From contig NC_037266.1 in NCBI RefSeq assembly GCF_000002425.4, forward strand, positions 3,034,007 to 3,098,006: a DNA stretch of 64,000 nt. Direction: 5' to 3'. Every line of letters begins with the position of its first letter. Within the stretch, counting starts at the first letter, position 1. Both the position numbers and the translations under genes were made by a program. The notes below the pieces were generated by a model. That model ran no database searches and was not told where the DNA came from. It saw only the letters and a program-made list of their open reading frames with translations. This DNA is from Physcomitrium patens. Lineage: Eukaryota > Streptophyta > Bryopsida > Funariales > Funariaceae. Shown here in pieces: positions 47,970 to 58,867 of the stretch.

Positions 47970-48517
47970 GATTTTCATCTTGGTTTTGATGGATGTCGTT
48001 GATGAAAAACTTTGACTTTAGCTGATGCATTTCTTAGATTCCTGGATGGCTCTCATGTGCGTTCACTAATATCATATCCGCGCCAATGAATAAGATATTC
48101 CAGCTTATTTTGGCGCCGCCTTGAGTCTAATATCTCTTCCACCTCAAATTCTTCATTATTATCTACTTCTATAGGAGGCGGTGGCATTTATCTTCTTCCT
48201 TGTATATCCACTGTCTTATATGGTTCAAGAAGAGACACGTGGAATACAGGATGGATCTTCATTGACTCCGGTAGATGTAACCGATATGCAACTGGGTTGA
48301 TCTGTTCAGAAACAAAAAAGGGGCCAAGCCTACAATAGTCCAACTTGTCATAAGGTCGAGTAGTCTTGATATTGCGACGAAGTAGCCATACCTTATCACC
48401 CACGTTGATTTGTGGTTGCTCCTTATGATATAGATCTGCGTTTATCTTTTGTCGTTCTTGAGCTTCCTTCAATTGCATCTTCATTATTGCATGTAACTCT
48501 GATAACCGATTTGCCAT
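47970..48517 (-). pseudogene. Integrase C-terminus and chromodomain of copy A
   Basis: The open stretch 48188-48517 carries LHAIMKMQLKEAQERQK, VGDKVWLLRRNIKTT and the GPY/F motif YCRLGPFFVSEQINPVAYRL. A stop (TAA for CAA, as in copy B) at 48188 then precedes the chromodomain ([20 protein letters not shown]). Confidence 0.8.
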
Positions 48518-49276
48518 ATCTTCTGCTGCAGGATTATCAACTTTTGAAAAATCAAAAGTATCAAGTCGTGGATGATAGCCATAATTGGCAAAGAAAGGTG
48601 TTTATTGCGTGGAAGAATGTACCGTATTATTATAAGCAAACTCTGCCAATGGCAGAAGGGTTGTCCAATCATCTTGTTGGTAGTTGATAGTACACCTTAA
48701 ATATTGCTCCAAGACTTGGTTTACGCGCTCTGTTTGTCCATCAGTTTGAGGATGGAAAGCCGAAGATAGCTTTATGTCCACTTTTAAAATCTTGAAAAGG
48801 GTCCTCCAGAATCTTGTTACAAATTGAGTTCCCCTATCCGATATGATATCTTTAGGTAATCCATGATAGCGATAAATATTATCAATGAAAAGCTTAGTTG
48901 TTTCTTCACTTGTGATAGATTTTGTACATGGCACAAAATGTGCCATCTTGGTGAAACGATCTACTATCACAAATATAGAATCATAAGATCTTGAGCTTAG
49001 AAGATCTGTGATGAAATCCATAGAAATAGAAGACCATGGTTGTTCTGGTATAGGTAATGGCTGAAGAAGTCCGTAAGGTCGATGACGAGGAATTTTTGAT
49101 CTTGAACAAATATCACAAGATTGTACAAAGTCTTTGACTGACTTCCACATTTGTGGCCACCAAAAATCTCTTGATATGAGTTCCAAAGTCTTATTATGTC
49201 CAAAGTGCCCTGCTGCTGGAAAGTCATGACTTGCTTGAAGAACACGTAAACGTGCTTCTCCTTCTGGAACATAATC
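48518..49276 (-). pseudogene. Integrase core of copy A
   Basis: The open frame 48602-49336 covers HHCC zinc finger (HDFPAAGHFGHNKT .. CDICSRSK), SISMDFITDLL, DIISDRGTQFVTRF and DGQTERVNQVL, so all three catalytic acidic residues are present. A CAA-to-TAA stop ends it at 48602. Its N-terminus is chimeric because of the internal deletion. Confidence 0.85.
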
Positions 49277-50186
49277 CTTCTTGACGACGATGAATCTTTT
49301 CTTGCTCAGATAGGGGTTTAAAACGTATCGCATCAATTTGCATGTCTTCTACTTCCGAATGTACGTTTGGCAAAGATGTTGATGTTGCCATTGAGTAATA
49401 ACGTTGAGGTTCCCGTGAATGATTCTCGGATCGAAATTCGAAAAGTCGATTATCACATTTTATCGCAAAATCGATTGCTTGACTCAAAGTTTGAGGATCA
49501 GGTAAGTTGAGCATGAATTTCTTTACTTCGTATTGCAATCCATAAAGAAATTGACTGATGAGTGCAGCATCATCTCACTTGATGTCAATTGCAAGTTGTC
49601 GAAATTGTGAAGCATACACTATTATTGAGTGATTTCTTTGTCGCAGAATTTGGATCTTATTTGTTGCAACACGAGTTGCATCGTGTTCACCATACATAGA
49701 TCGAAACTCTGCCAAAAAAGCTTCCAAATTGTCCAATATTGGATTTCGTTGTTCAAGAAAAGATGAAAACCACGATAATGCAGAACCAGAAAGTAGAGTG
49801 CCAATAAACCTGACTTGTGATCCTGGAGTTGGATAGCTTTGCGGTTGAAGTTCAATTGCCAATTGTACTTGATTGATGAACCCTCGAAACTTTGATCTTG
49901 TACCATCAAATTTCTCGGATAAGGCAATTCTTGGATCTCTAGTGCTTACAGGGTGTTGTACAATTGGGGAAGGAACGTGATTTGTTGTAGATGTTGAAGC
50001 AGCTCTAATCATCTCTATATCCCCACTTTCTGCTATTCTTGTTCTTTCCTGTGTTGGTGAATTGAGTTGATGCATCGCAAGCATTAACTCCCTCATTTGC
50101 TCTTGCATTTGTGCCATTGCACTCTTCATTTCAACAAGCTCTGCCATAATGACACTAAGAAGAAAAATTTGTTTGATATTGCTCAA
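49274..50186 (-). pseudogene. gag of copy A, broken and fused to integrase sequence
   Basis: The 203-codon frame 49575-50186 starts MSNIKQIFLLSVIMAELVEM (the start may be the later MAELVEM) and carries the capsid region (VRFIGTLLSGSALSWFSSFL). It ends at a TGA where copy B has TGG (tryptophan). A second stretch (49224-49538) continues to the knuckle region and crosses the deletion junction near 49270 out of frame. Confidence 0.85.
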
Positions 50187-50345
50187 GACAAAAGAAAAGA
50201 AAGACTTGATAACAAAGAAGATACTAAGAACAATATTAGTTTAGAAGTGGGTAATCCGTAAACTTCTAATACGCTTATGTCTTGTCAAGAGAAAGGGGTA
50301 ATCCACTCTTATTCAAGAAAAACAAAGCTCTGATATTGTAAGTGT

Positions 50346-50356
50346 ACTCTTGTCAA
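50346..50356 (-). other. Self-primer-like primer-binding site of copy A
   Basis: Minus strand TTGACAAGAGT, two bases from the 5' LTR edge. It is the exact reverse complement of the LTR segment at 50525-50535, which starts about 31 bases downstream of the TATATATA box. Confidence 0.75.
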
Positions 50357-50358
50357 TC

Positions 50359-50910
50359 TATCAAGGACAAAGACTCGATGAGGGAAAATATACACAAAAA
50401 GGCTATCTCGTTATAATAAGTCAAAATATAAACAAGTATGTATATTAAATGGAAACAGGAATGGCTATTGCCACAAGACAAGAAACTAAAGACTCTTGAA
50501 CTTGGACTAGGAGCAAGAAAGGAGTTGACAAGAGTGAAGAAGCCTTCACTCTTGTCTCTATATATACTATCTAACTAGGGGCTACGTGGCGACGTTCTAT
50601 AGGACCTCCAATATGTGTTGACTTTGTAGGACACATGCCTTGACTTACAAGGCAAGTTTTTCTACGTGTGGGCCACATAGTTAGCTTGATCTTCAAGCTA
50701 ACAACATGTGTGGCACATGGCCAACTTGTTGACCACGTTTTTAATCCAAAAAGTCAATTAAAGACACCTATGAAGTCAAAGCAGCATCTAGGAAGTTTCT
50801 AGGAAGCTTTTATATTAAATATTATAGATTTAACTTACTTTTATCTACTTTTACTTACTTCTACCTATTTCTATATGTAATTATTAGCTTACATGATTAT
50901 GGCCGTGACA
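50359..50910 (-). repeat. 5' LTR of copy A (552 bp)
   Basis: It differs from the 3' LTR of the same element at more than a dozen sites. The same variants occur in the 5' LTR of copy B. It contains TATATATA and a 13-bp palindrome around the predicted transcription start. Confidence 0.95.
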
Positions 50911-50915
50911 ATTGA

Positions 50916-51500
50916 CCATAATCTTTGCAATAAAAATAAGAGCTTGGTCTCTGCTACTCTTTCTCAATCACTTTCTCTAAGTGTAGCTCTAAACACTTGT
51001 AGGAATGAATTCAAATCATAAAGGAATCGCAATTTTTTTCCATTAAAGATACAAACTTTGAGAGAGCACTTCTTGATAGAAGTGTACCTATGAATTTTGA
51101 CTTGGGTAAATCCATTGGAATATTGAAAAAGGATCAACCTTAGATAGAGCTTGAATCGTTGCAAAAATCCTCAAAATTTTGATCTTGTTCTATCAAACTT
51201 GTCAAACATACTAATCTTTGTCCATGTCATACTTATAGAAGCAAAATTCCTTAGATTTGGTTGTGAGATTGATCTACTTGCTTCCTTCAACTGCACAACT
51301 TCTTGCCGCAGACTCTGAACTTCTTTCATATGCATAGGCATGGTACCTCTATGATTCATGTTCAAAATATGTGAGATTTCCACTCTTAGAATATTGACAA
51401 GCTCATGAAGATCTGGAATAGTAACAAATCTATATTCATTTGTACTAAGAAGAACATCCATAATATTTTCTTCCATAGACAACTCAAAAAAATTCAAAAA
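50916..51500 (-). pseudogene. Proximal part of gag of copy C, right of copy A
   Basis: Starts near 51497 with MNFFELSMEENIMD and carries VEISHILNMNHRGTM and FDKFDRTRSKF (as in FDGTRSKF of copies A/B). The frame is broken at 51171. The stretch 50964-51164 continues the capsid part. Confidence 0.75.
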
Positions 51501-51713
51501 GTTAAATTAGAAGAGGATAATCTGCAACCTCTAATAAAAATTTCAACAAAGATGGATAATCTACTCTCTTTAGGAAAAAGATCAGTGTTAGAAAATAAGA
51601 TTTTTTGTTTAAAGGTGCGTAGTCTACAACCTTCAAAACACAACAATAGAAGTGGAATAATCCATTCACTTCTAAAATAATACAAAAATAGTATGTTAGT
51701 ACTTTTGTCAAAC

Positions 51714-52253
51714 TATTAAAGATATTATTATTAAAAAAAGAAAAACTTCAATATACTCTTGTATTACTAAAGAGAACTAGAAAGTCACTCAAAAGGTTAT
51801 ATAATATTAAACTAGAATAGCTAGTACCAAAAACAAGAAGATTAAAAAGTCTTCAAACAAGAATAAGGACTAGAAAGGCATTGACAAGAGTGAAGAAGTC
51901 TTTACTCTTGCTTCCATATATATTCTTAACTAGAAGCTATGTAGCAATATCCTATAGAATCTCTAAAATGTATTGACTTTGCAAGACAAGTTTTTTAACT
52001 TGCAAGGCAAGTTTTTTATATGTGCATGACATATTTAGCATATTTTGTAAGTTACCAACACATGGTTAACTTATTAACCAAGTTTCTAACCTATCAATCA
52101 ACTACAAACACATGTATAATCAAGGTGCATCTATGAAGCTTTTAAGAAGCTTTCCTAAAAGGTCTTATAAAATTAACCTACTTTTATCTACTTTTATCTA
52201 TTCTTACCTAATCATATAACTATCTACTAGAATACATATGTATGTCCATGACA
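51714..52253 (-). repeat. 5' LTR of copy C (540 bp)
   Basis: Collinear with other LTRs, with many C-to-T/G-to-A differences. Its primer-like site at 51701-51711 reads ACTTTTGTCAA on the plus strand, one change from ACTCTTGTCAA. Confidence 0.9.
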
Positions 52254-52259
52254 CATATG

Positions 52260-52570
52260 GCTCCTATATAATTTTACTTATATGGTATATCAATGCCACT
52301 TTATAAGATATTCTATTTTATTTTTGTGTTGTTTATAGTCCAAAACTTCTTTAACTTCAAACTATTGATTGTTATTGAATTTTAGAACTAAAGTAATAAT
52401 TTTCTTCTAATTATATTTTTTTTCTTTAATAGCTTAAGAAGTGAGACAAAAAAAATAAGAAAAATATTTAATAATTCAAGTAGATATAATCAATATGCAA
52501 TTAAATTAATTTATTATCTTATGAGAAATAATTAAAGTCTATAATAATTTAATTTATCTATTTAATTTAA
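52260..52570 (-). pseudogene. Very old chromovirus chromodomain / integrase-tail remnant
   Basis: The plus-strand blocks ATAAGATATTCTATTTTATT, TTTAACTTCAAACTATTGATT and CAATATGCAATTAAATTAATT are collinear with 56187-56430 of copy B. Almost all differences are C-to-T or G-to-A. It appears to be part of the target into which copy C inserted. Confidence 0.55.
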
Positions 52571-53572
52571 TTAGAAAACTTAAAATATTTGATTTTATTT
52601 GATTTGATTTTATAAAATAATAATTTTAAATATTTAATCGATATCTTATATCTAAAATAAATAATTTATATTAGTTTCTTTTTTATATTTAATTTTTAAG
52701 TCTTTGATTTTAATTCCTTAATCTTTGATGATTTCATTTTTTATTGCATATTTTAGGCCATCAATTTTAGACATCAATATTTATATTATAATTATTATTT
52801 TTAATAATAAAAATATTATTTTTATTATTTAAAAAAATTATAATATTTATTCATTTATATAGTATAAAAGATTCAATGTACTTTGTCTTAATATATAATA
52901 TGTATATTATATATGTTATTTTATAATTGATTACATATATCTTCTATTTTTTAAATTTAATTCCTTAAAAGTAAATAAATAAATAAATAAATAAATTTTA
53001 CTTGAATTGATATATAAAAAATGTTGAAATAAATATTATCTATTTATGAATTTTGTAGATGCATAAGATGTCTTTATACCTAGAAATCAACTTTGAAAAA
53101 TTGTACTTCAAAAGCCTTATCAAAGTCTTAAGCATGGTAAAAAATACCATCCATTAGAAGCTTTGCTATTTAGAAATAGTATAAAGTAAGAAGAGGTAAT
53201 AAAATAGATGATATCATATTTTTTATTGAATGAATAAATGTTTTAGTTCATATCTTCATTAAAATCATCATGAAATCTTCTAATTTGAATCTAATTATTC
53301 ACCATGGTTGCAAAACATTATTCTATTTTTAAATTCTTTGCTATTGTTGTTGCTCATTATTTAGAGGTCCAAAAATTCAATATTACTACTATAGTGATTT
53401 ATTTGAATAAACTTTATATTCAAAAATTACAAAGGTTCAAATAACTTCTTCTAATATCATTATTTTTTTATTTTTTTGAAAAAATGTGTGGCATTAAGGA
53501 GAGTGTTTGTCAATAAAAGAAAAACTTCAACTTATTTTTAAACAACTCAATTTTATTTTCTTCTAAAACTAA

Positions 53573-53641
<69 letters not shown>

Positions 53642-54160
53642 CAACCACAATATATTATTTTTTATAGTTTTTGATAATTAAATTGATGGTATAATAATCT
53701 ATTTATTTGTATTATATTTAATTTGTTAAATTTATATAATTTAAAATAAATTTCAAAGTTATAATCACAATTTTTGATTATTTTTTGAGTTTTTAAATCT
53801 AACAATATTGTTTAAATTTTTAATTTTTATCCATAAACATTGGTACATTTTAGCAATTTTATTTGCTTTAATATGCTTAATTACAACTTTGTCTCAATTC
53901 CAACTAAAATTAAAACTCCATTTTTTTTAAAAGGTGATTTATTAACTAACAAATCATACATTTAATGTATCAGATGTTTGATGTATGCAATAGTTCTCAT
54001 TTGTCTAAATACTACATCTTCTTTTAACATAACAATATAATAACAAAAGCATTCAAAATATTTCTACTAGAGTAGATTAAAATAAATTCTTTGATATATT
54101 AAATATGCAATACTACTTAGTATCTAAATCTGAAAAAATACAATAAAACATTCATGTTCA
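52571..54160. other. Extremely AT-rich sequence, no gene recognised
   Basis: Contains short A/T homopolymers and an AAATAAATAAAT run at about 52972-52996. Traces of coding DNA around 53041-53510 could be decayed retroelement, but no motif is safe. Confidence 0.4.
53574..53639. repeat. (TA)n microsatellite
   Basis: About 33 uninterrupted TA dinucleotides. Confidence 0.95.
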
Positions 54161-54169
54161 CCTTTAAGG

Positions 54170-54330
54170 CTTTTTGTTTTAATTTTGCAAGCAATCTAGA
54201 TGATTTCAAGAGTTACAAAGGATACATTTTCTTCTTAGTTGATAGAGCCATATCATGGATCAATAAATAACAAGTGTATATTGCAAACTCTACCATTCTT
54301 GTTGAACTTTTAGCTATGGCTAAGACATCA
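54170..54330 (+). pseudogene. Trace of copia RNase H
   Basis: Reads approximately YKGYIFFLVDRAISWINK, stop, QVYIANSTILVELLAMAKT, which resembles the copia RNase H segment (GYVFFLGGGAISWxSKKQ..STTEAEYMA). No other part of an element is recognisable nearby. Confidence 0.4.
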
Positions 54331-54755
54331 AAAAAAAGATATTTATTTATCTTATTTTTTATACATCATTTTAACATCCCAATTCTACCAATAATTATTT
54401 TATGAAAAAATAAATGAATAATATTTCTTGCCAATAATATTAGTTATTATAAAAAATAAAATATATTAATATAAAATACATTTTTTATTTTTTAGCTTTG
54501 GAAGAAATAAGAAATCAATTTTATTTATGTTTTGACATAAAACCAAATTATCAATATTTTTTTAAGGCTATTTTTTAAGATTGTTTTATTTAATTTTATT
54601 TTTTATTAAAAATTATTACTTTTAATGCAAATTCAATAGTAGATGAAATATAATATTTGGCTATAAAAAATCTATATAGATAAAAATAAGTATTACATTA
54701 TTACATTCATTTTATTTAGTACAAGAAAAAATAAATAACAACCAACAATTGCTAC

Positions 54756-54758
<3 letters not shown>

Positions 54759-54795
<37 letters not shown>

Positions 54796-54803
54796 ATATA
54801 TAT
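54759..54803. repeat. (TA)n microsatellite
   Basis: TA repeat with one interruption (TATCTATA near 54791), adjacent to the LTR fragment that follows. Confidence 0.9.
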
Positions 54804-54958
54804 TTATTTATACAATTGATTTGATAACATGAATAAGTAAAAATAGATAAAAGTAGATAAATTTAATAATATCTTATAAAAAAGATTCATATATGTACTT
54901 TTGATTTTATACATATCTATAGATGATTGATAGATTAGAAACTTAATCAATAAATTGG
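54800..54958 (+). repeat. Fragment of an old chromovirus LTR, plus strand (U3 part)
   Basis: TAGATAAAAGTAGATAAATT, TTTGATTTTATACATATCTA and GATAGATTAGAAACTTAATC match the start of the plus-strand LTRs at 16510 and 21893 in order. It ends exactly where copy B begins, so copy B inserted into this LTR. The continuation to the right of copy B is missing. Confidence 0.65.
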
Positions 54959-55510
54959 TGTCAAGGACAAAGACTCGATGAGGGAAAATATACACAAAAA
55001 GGCTATCTCGATATAATAAGTCAAAATATAAACAAGTAGGTATACTAAAAGGAAACTCGAATGGCTATTGCCACAAGACAAGAAACTAAAGACTCTTGAA
55101 CCTGGACTAGAAGCAAGAAAGGAGTTGACAAGAGTGAAGAAGCCTTCACTCTTGTCTCTATATATACTATCTAACTAGGGGCTACGTGGCGACGTTCTAT
55201 AGGACCTCCAATATGTGTTGACTTTGTAGGACACATGCCTTGACTTACAAGGCAAGTTTTTCTAAGTGTGGGCCACATAGTTAGCTTGATCTTCAAGCTA
55301 ACAACATGTGTGGCACATGGCCAACTTGTTGACCACGTTTCTAATCCAAAAAGTCAATTAAAGACACCAATGAAGTCAAAGCAATGTCTAGGAAGTTTCT
55401 AGGAAGCTTCTATATTAAATATTATAGAATTAACTTACTTTTATCTACTTTTACTTACTTCTACCTATTTCTATATGTAATTATTAGCTTACATGATTAT
55501 GGCCGTGACA
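54959..55510 (-). repeat. 3' LTR of copy B (552 bp)
   Basis: TGTCAAGG to GTGACA on the plus strand. A 13-bp palindrome with a 4-base loop at 55127-55156 (GACAAGAGTGAAG / CTTCACTCTTGTC) covers the predicted transcription start. TATATATA lies next to it. Confidence 0.95.
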
Positions 55511-55551
55511 TTATCCCCCCTTCTAGAGACGAGTTCCACGAGGAGCGGTCA

Positions 55552-55974
55552 TCATATGTTGAGGAAATCTATGATGCGATGAATTGTATTCGCCACATAT
55601 TTTGATCTCTGTTCTCTTCGAAGATGATTGATAGGGCCTCTCAACCATCGGTAGTGTCCCATACCAGGGCGGGAAGACCACCCAAATATTTGATCATTGT
55701 TGAGGCCTTCGTAACTTCCTTCGAATAGAATATTCGGAACACCATCAGGAGTTGTTCCTATCTCTAGCAAAATCACCAAACATCGGGAGTCCCTTCCCAA
55801 ATCGTGATACCAAACGCGTTGTATCTCACCATCTGTTCGAAGAAGAACATGTCATTCTTGAAGATCTTCATCTCGATTGCGTCGTCTTGAAGGTTGTGAC
55901 AATCGTAATGTCTCGTCCGGCAAGTCAACAAACGAAGGTTCTAGAGTTGAATCCGCTGGTTGTTGGCTCTCCAT
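55552..55974 (-). pseudogene. Extra reading frame of copy B, one stop
   Basis: Same length and position as the 140-codon frame of copy A. One nonsense change (CGA arginine to TGA) near 55854 splits it. The remainder from 55800 to 55552 is open. The other differences from copy A are few single bases. Confidence 0.6.
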
Positions 55975-56068
55975 CTAATTAGCGTCACAATTACAAAGAA
56001 GTTACAAACAAGGATAGAAAATTGAATGTTATCTTGCCTCAATCTTGTCTCTTTTATAAGAGAGATTT

Positions 56069-56281
56069 TCATCTTGGTTTTGATGGATGTCGTTGATGAA
56101 AAACTTTGACTTTAGCTGATGCATTTCCTAGATTCCTGGATGGCTCCCATGTGCGTTCACTAATATCATATCCGCGCCAATGAATAAGATATTCCAGCTT
56201 ATTTTGGCGCCGCCTTGAGTCTAATATCTCTTCCACCTCAAATTCTTCATTATTATCTACTTCTATAGGAGGCGGTGGCAT
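56069..56281 (-). pseudogene. Chromodomain of copy B
   Basis: [20 protein letters not shown] then [18 protein letters not shown]: a complete canonical chromodomain with the aromatic residues Y, W and W expected for methyl-lysine binding or the degenerate group thereof. It follows a TAA (CAA in the ancestor, by context) that separates it from integrase. The frame ends at about 56069, 95 bases before the extra frame. Confidence 0.88.
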
Positions 56282-58099
56282 TTATCTTCTTCCTTGTATA
56301 TCCACTGTCTTATATGGTTCAAGAAGAGACACGTGGAATACAGGATGGATCTTCATTGACTCCGGTAGATGTAACCGATATGCAACTGGGTTGATCTGTT
56401 CAGAAACAAAAAAGGGGCCAAGCCTACAATAGTCCAACTTGTCATAAGGTCGAGTAGTCTTGATATTGCGACGAAGTAGCCATACCTTATCACCCACGTT
56501 GATTTGTGGTTGCTCCTTATGATATAGATCTGCGTTTATCTTTTGTCGTTCTTGAGCTTCCTTCAATTGCATCTTCATTATTGCATGTAACTCTGATAAC
56601 CGATTTGCCATATCTTCTGCTGCAGGATTATCAACTTTTGAAAAATCAAAAGTATCAAGTCGTGGATGATAGCCATAATTGGCAAAGAAAGGTGTTTGTT
56701 GCATGGAAGAATGTATCGTATTATTATAAGCAAACTCTGCCAATGGCAGAAGGGTTGTCCAATCATCTTGTTGGTAGTTGATAGTACACCTTAAATATTG
56801 CTCCAAGACTTGGTTTACGCGCTCTGTTTGTCCATCAGTTTGAGGATGGAAAGCCGAAGATAGCTTTATGTCCACTTTTAAAATCTTGAAAAGGGTCCTC
56901 CAGAATCTTGTTACAAATTGAGTTCCCCTATCCGATATGATATCTTTAGGTAATCCATGATAGCGATAAATATTATCAATGAAAAGCTTGGTTGTTTCTT
57001 CACTTGTGATAGATTTTGTACATGGCACAAAATGTGCCATCTTGGTGAAACGATCTACTATCACAAATATAGAATCATAAGATCTTGAGCTTAGAAGATC
57101 TGTGATGAAATCCATAGAAATAGAAGACCATGGTTGTTCTGGTATAGGTAATGGCTGAAGAAGTCCGTAAGGTCGATGACGAGGAATTTTTGATCTTGAA
57201 CAAATATCACAAGATTGTACAAAGTCTTTGACTGACTTCCACATTTGTGGCCACCAAAAATCTCTTGATATGAGTTCCAAAGTCTTATTATGTCCAAAGT
57301 GCCCTGCTGCTGGAAAGTCATGACTTGCTTGAAGAACACGTAAACGTGCTTCTCCTTCTGGAACATATAGGCGTCCTTCAAAATATAATAGATTATTCTT
57401 GAACTCGAACTTAGAAGGATCATGAGACTTGAAAGAATTATTCTCGATATCATAAACAAGAGGGTCTGAGGACATATTGGACTGGATTTGCTTGAGAAAA
57501 GTTGAATCAACAGTCAATGTTGATTTCATTGCTCGGAGATGAAATTGCTCCGGTTTCAAGAGGACCGTTCTTTGTTGCTCAAAAGCTACATCTCCTTCTT
57601 TTGGTGCAAAATAAGAACGTCTAGATAGGGCATCGGACAAACCTTGTTGTTTTCCTGGTCGATAAGAGATAATGAACTCGAATCTTGACAAAGACATACT
57701 CCAACGAGCTTGACGACGATTCAACACGCGTGCTGACATGAAATACTCGAGGTTCTTGTGATCTGTATACACAATGACTGGACTAGAAGCGCCTTCTAGA
57801 TAATGATGCCATTCTTGAAAGGAATCCACGATCGCAAGAAGTTCTTTATCGTGGATCTCATAATTGATCTCGGCTGTTGAGAATTTTCTTGAATGAAAAG
57901 CTATCGGATGAAGTTTGTGATCTGATCCCATTTGTGATAAAACTGCACCCAAGGCAAAATCTGATGCATCTGTTTCCATAAAAAATGCCTTGGAAAAGTC
58001 AATACGATATAAGACTGGTGCAGAGACAAACGATGTCTTCAAGGCTTCAAATGCTGCTTTCGCTTCTTGATTCCATTGGAATTTATCTTTACTAGTCAA
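56282..58099 (-). pseudogene. RNase H and integrase of copy B (605-residue open frame)
   Basis: The longest open frame of any element in the window. Residues about 1-150 are RNase H (catalytic FFMETDASDFALGAVLSQMG, ELLAIVDSFQEW, and SDALSR at the end). Residues about 255-460 are integrase: HHCC zinc finger (H260, H267, C297, C300), D330 in SMDF, D391 in SDRGTQF and E427 in DGQTERVNQ. Residues about 535-580 hold the GPY/F motif. All catalytic residues look intact, but the frame is cut off from reverse transcriptase by an upstream stop. It is described as part of a broken pol gene. Confidence 0.92.
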
Positions 58100-58144
58100 G
58101 CGTGTAAGTGGAGCTACAACTCGTGAGAAATCTTTGATAAAGAT

Positions 58145-58835
58145 CTAATAGTAATTGACAAATCCCAAGAAACATTGGACATCTCTTACTGTCCTTGGAA
58201 TCTTCCAATCCATGATTGTTTGGACTTTCTTAGAATCCATCATGAGACCATCATTTGAAATGATGTATCCTAAAAAGTCAACTTGAGTAGTGTGAAATAC
58301 ACACTTTTCCATCTTGGCGTACAATCCTGCATCTCTAAATTTTTGTAATACTTGACGAACATATATTTCATGTTCTTCGACATTCTTAGAATAGATCAGG
58401 ATATCGTCTAGATAGCAGACGACAAAATTATCTAAGAATTCACGAAATACATCATTCATGAGATGTTGAAAAGCAGCTAGTGCATTCGTGAGTCCAAAGG
58501 GCATGACATTATATTCGAAATGTCCATACCTGGTTCAAAAAGCAGTCTTCCATTCATGTCCTTCTTTGATCCGTACTAGATTATATGCTCCTCTTAGATC
58601 TATTTTTGTATAGATCTTAGCTTGATTCAACTGGTCAAGGAGTCCTGATATCAAAGGTAATGGATACCTGTTCTTGATTGTGATCTTGTTGAGTCCTCGA
58701 TAATCAACACACATTCGTAAAGATCCATCTTTTTTCTTTACGAATAGAATTGGAGCTCCTGCTGGAGATTTTGAATGGCGTATGAAATTCTTTGCTAAAT
58801 TCTCGTCAATATATGTCTTGAGTTCAGCCAACTCA
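58145..58835 (-). pseudogene. Reverse transcriptase of copy B
   Basis: Two open stretches, 58535-58831 ([37 protein letters not shown]) and 58145-58504 ([34 protein letters not shown] with YLDD at 58403-58414). They are separated by one TGA, by context a former arginine CGA. The catalytic motif is intact. Confidence 0.9.
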
Positions 58836-58867
58836 TCTTGGGATAAACTGTAAATTGGTCCAAATGG

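Larger units (their letters stand above)
46865..50910 (-). mobile_element. Young chromovirus copy A, internally deleted, nested in copy C
   Basis: A 4046-bp element with LTRs of 552 bp at both ends and an exact ATTGA TSD (46860-46864 and 50911-50915) in gag of copy C. It lacks 2326 bp compared with copy B, from the zinc knuckle of gag to the N-terminal part of integrase, joined at AACATA (49268-49273). It therefore has no protease, reverse transcriptase or RNase H and would depend on products of another copy. Confidence 0.95.
41786..52253 (-). mobile_element. Old chromovirus copy C, minus strand, split by copy A
   Basis: LTRs at 41786-42324 (3') and 51714-52253 (5'). Flanking bases TATAT (41781-41785) and CATAT (52254-52258) fit a TSD with one C-to-T change. 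Removing copy A and its TSD leaves about 6.4 kb, the same as the full family length. All domains are present but riddled with stops. Copy A sits in gag. Confidence 0.9.

Noticed and set aside
53574-53639. CRISPR-like or satellite array among the AT-rich repeats.
   Set aside because: These are plain TA dinucleotide microsatellites with no repeat-spacer structure.
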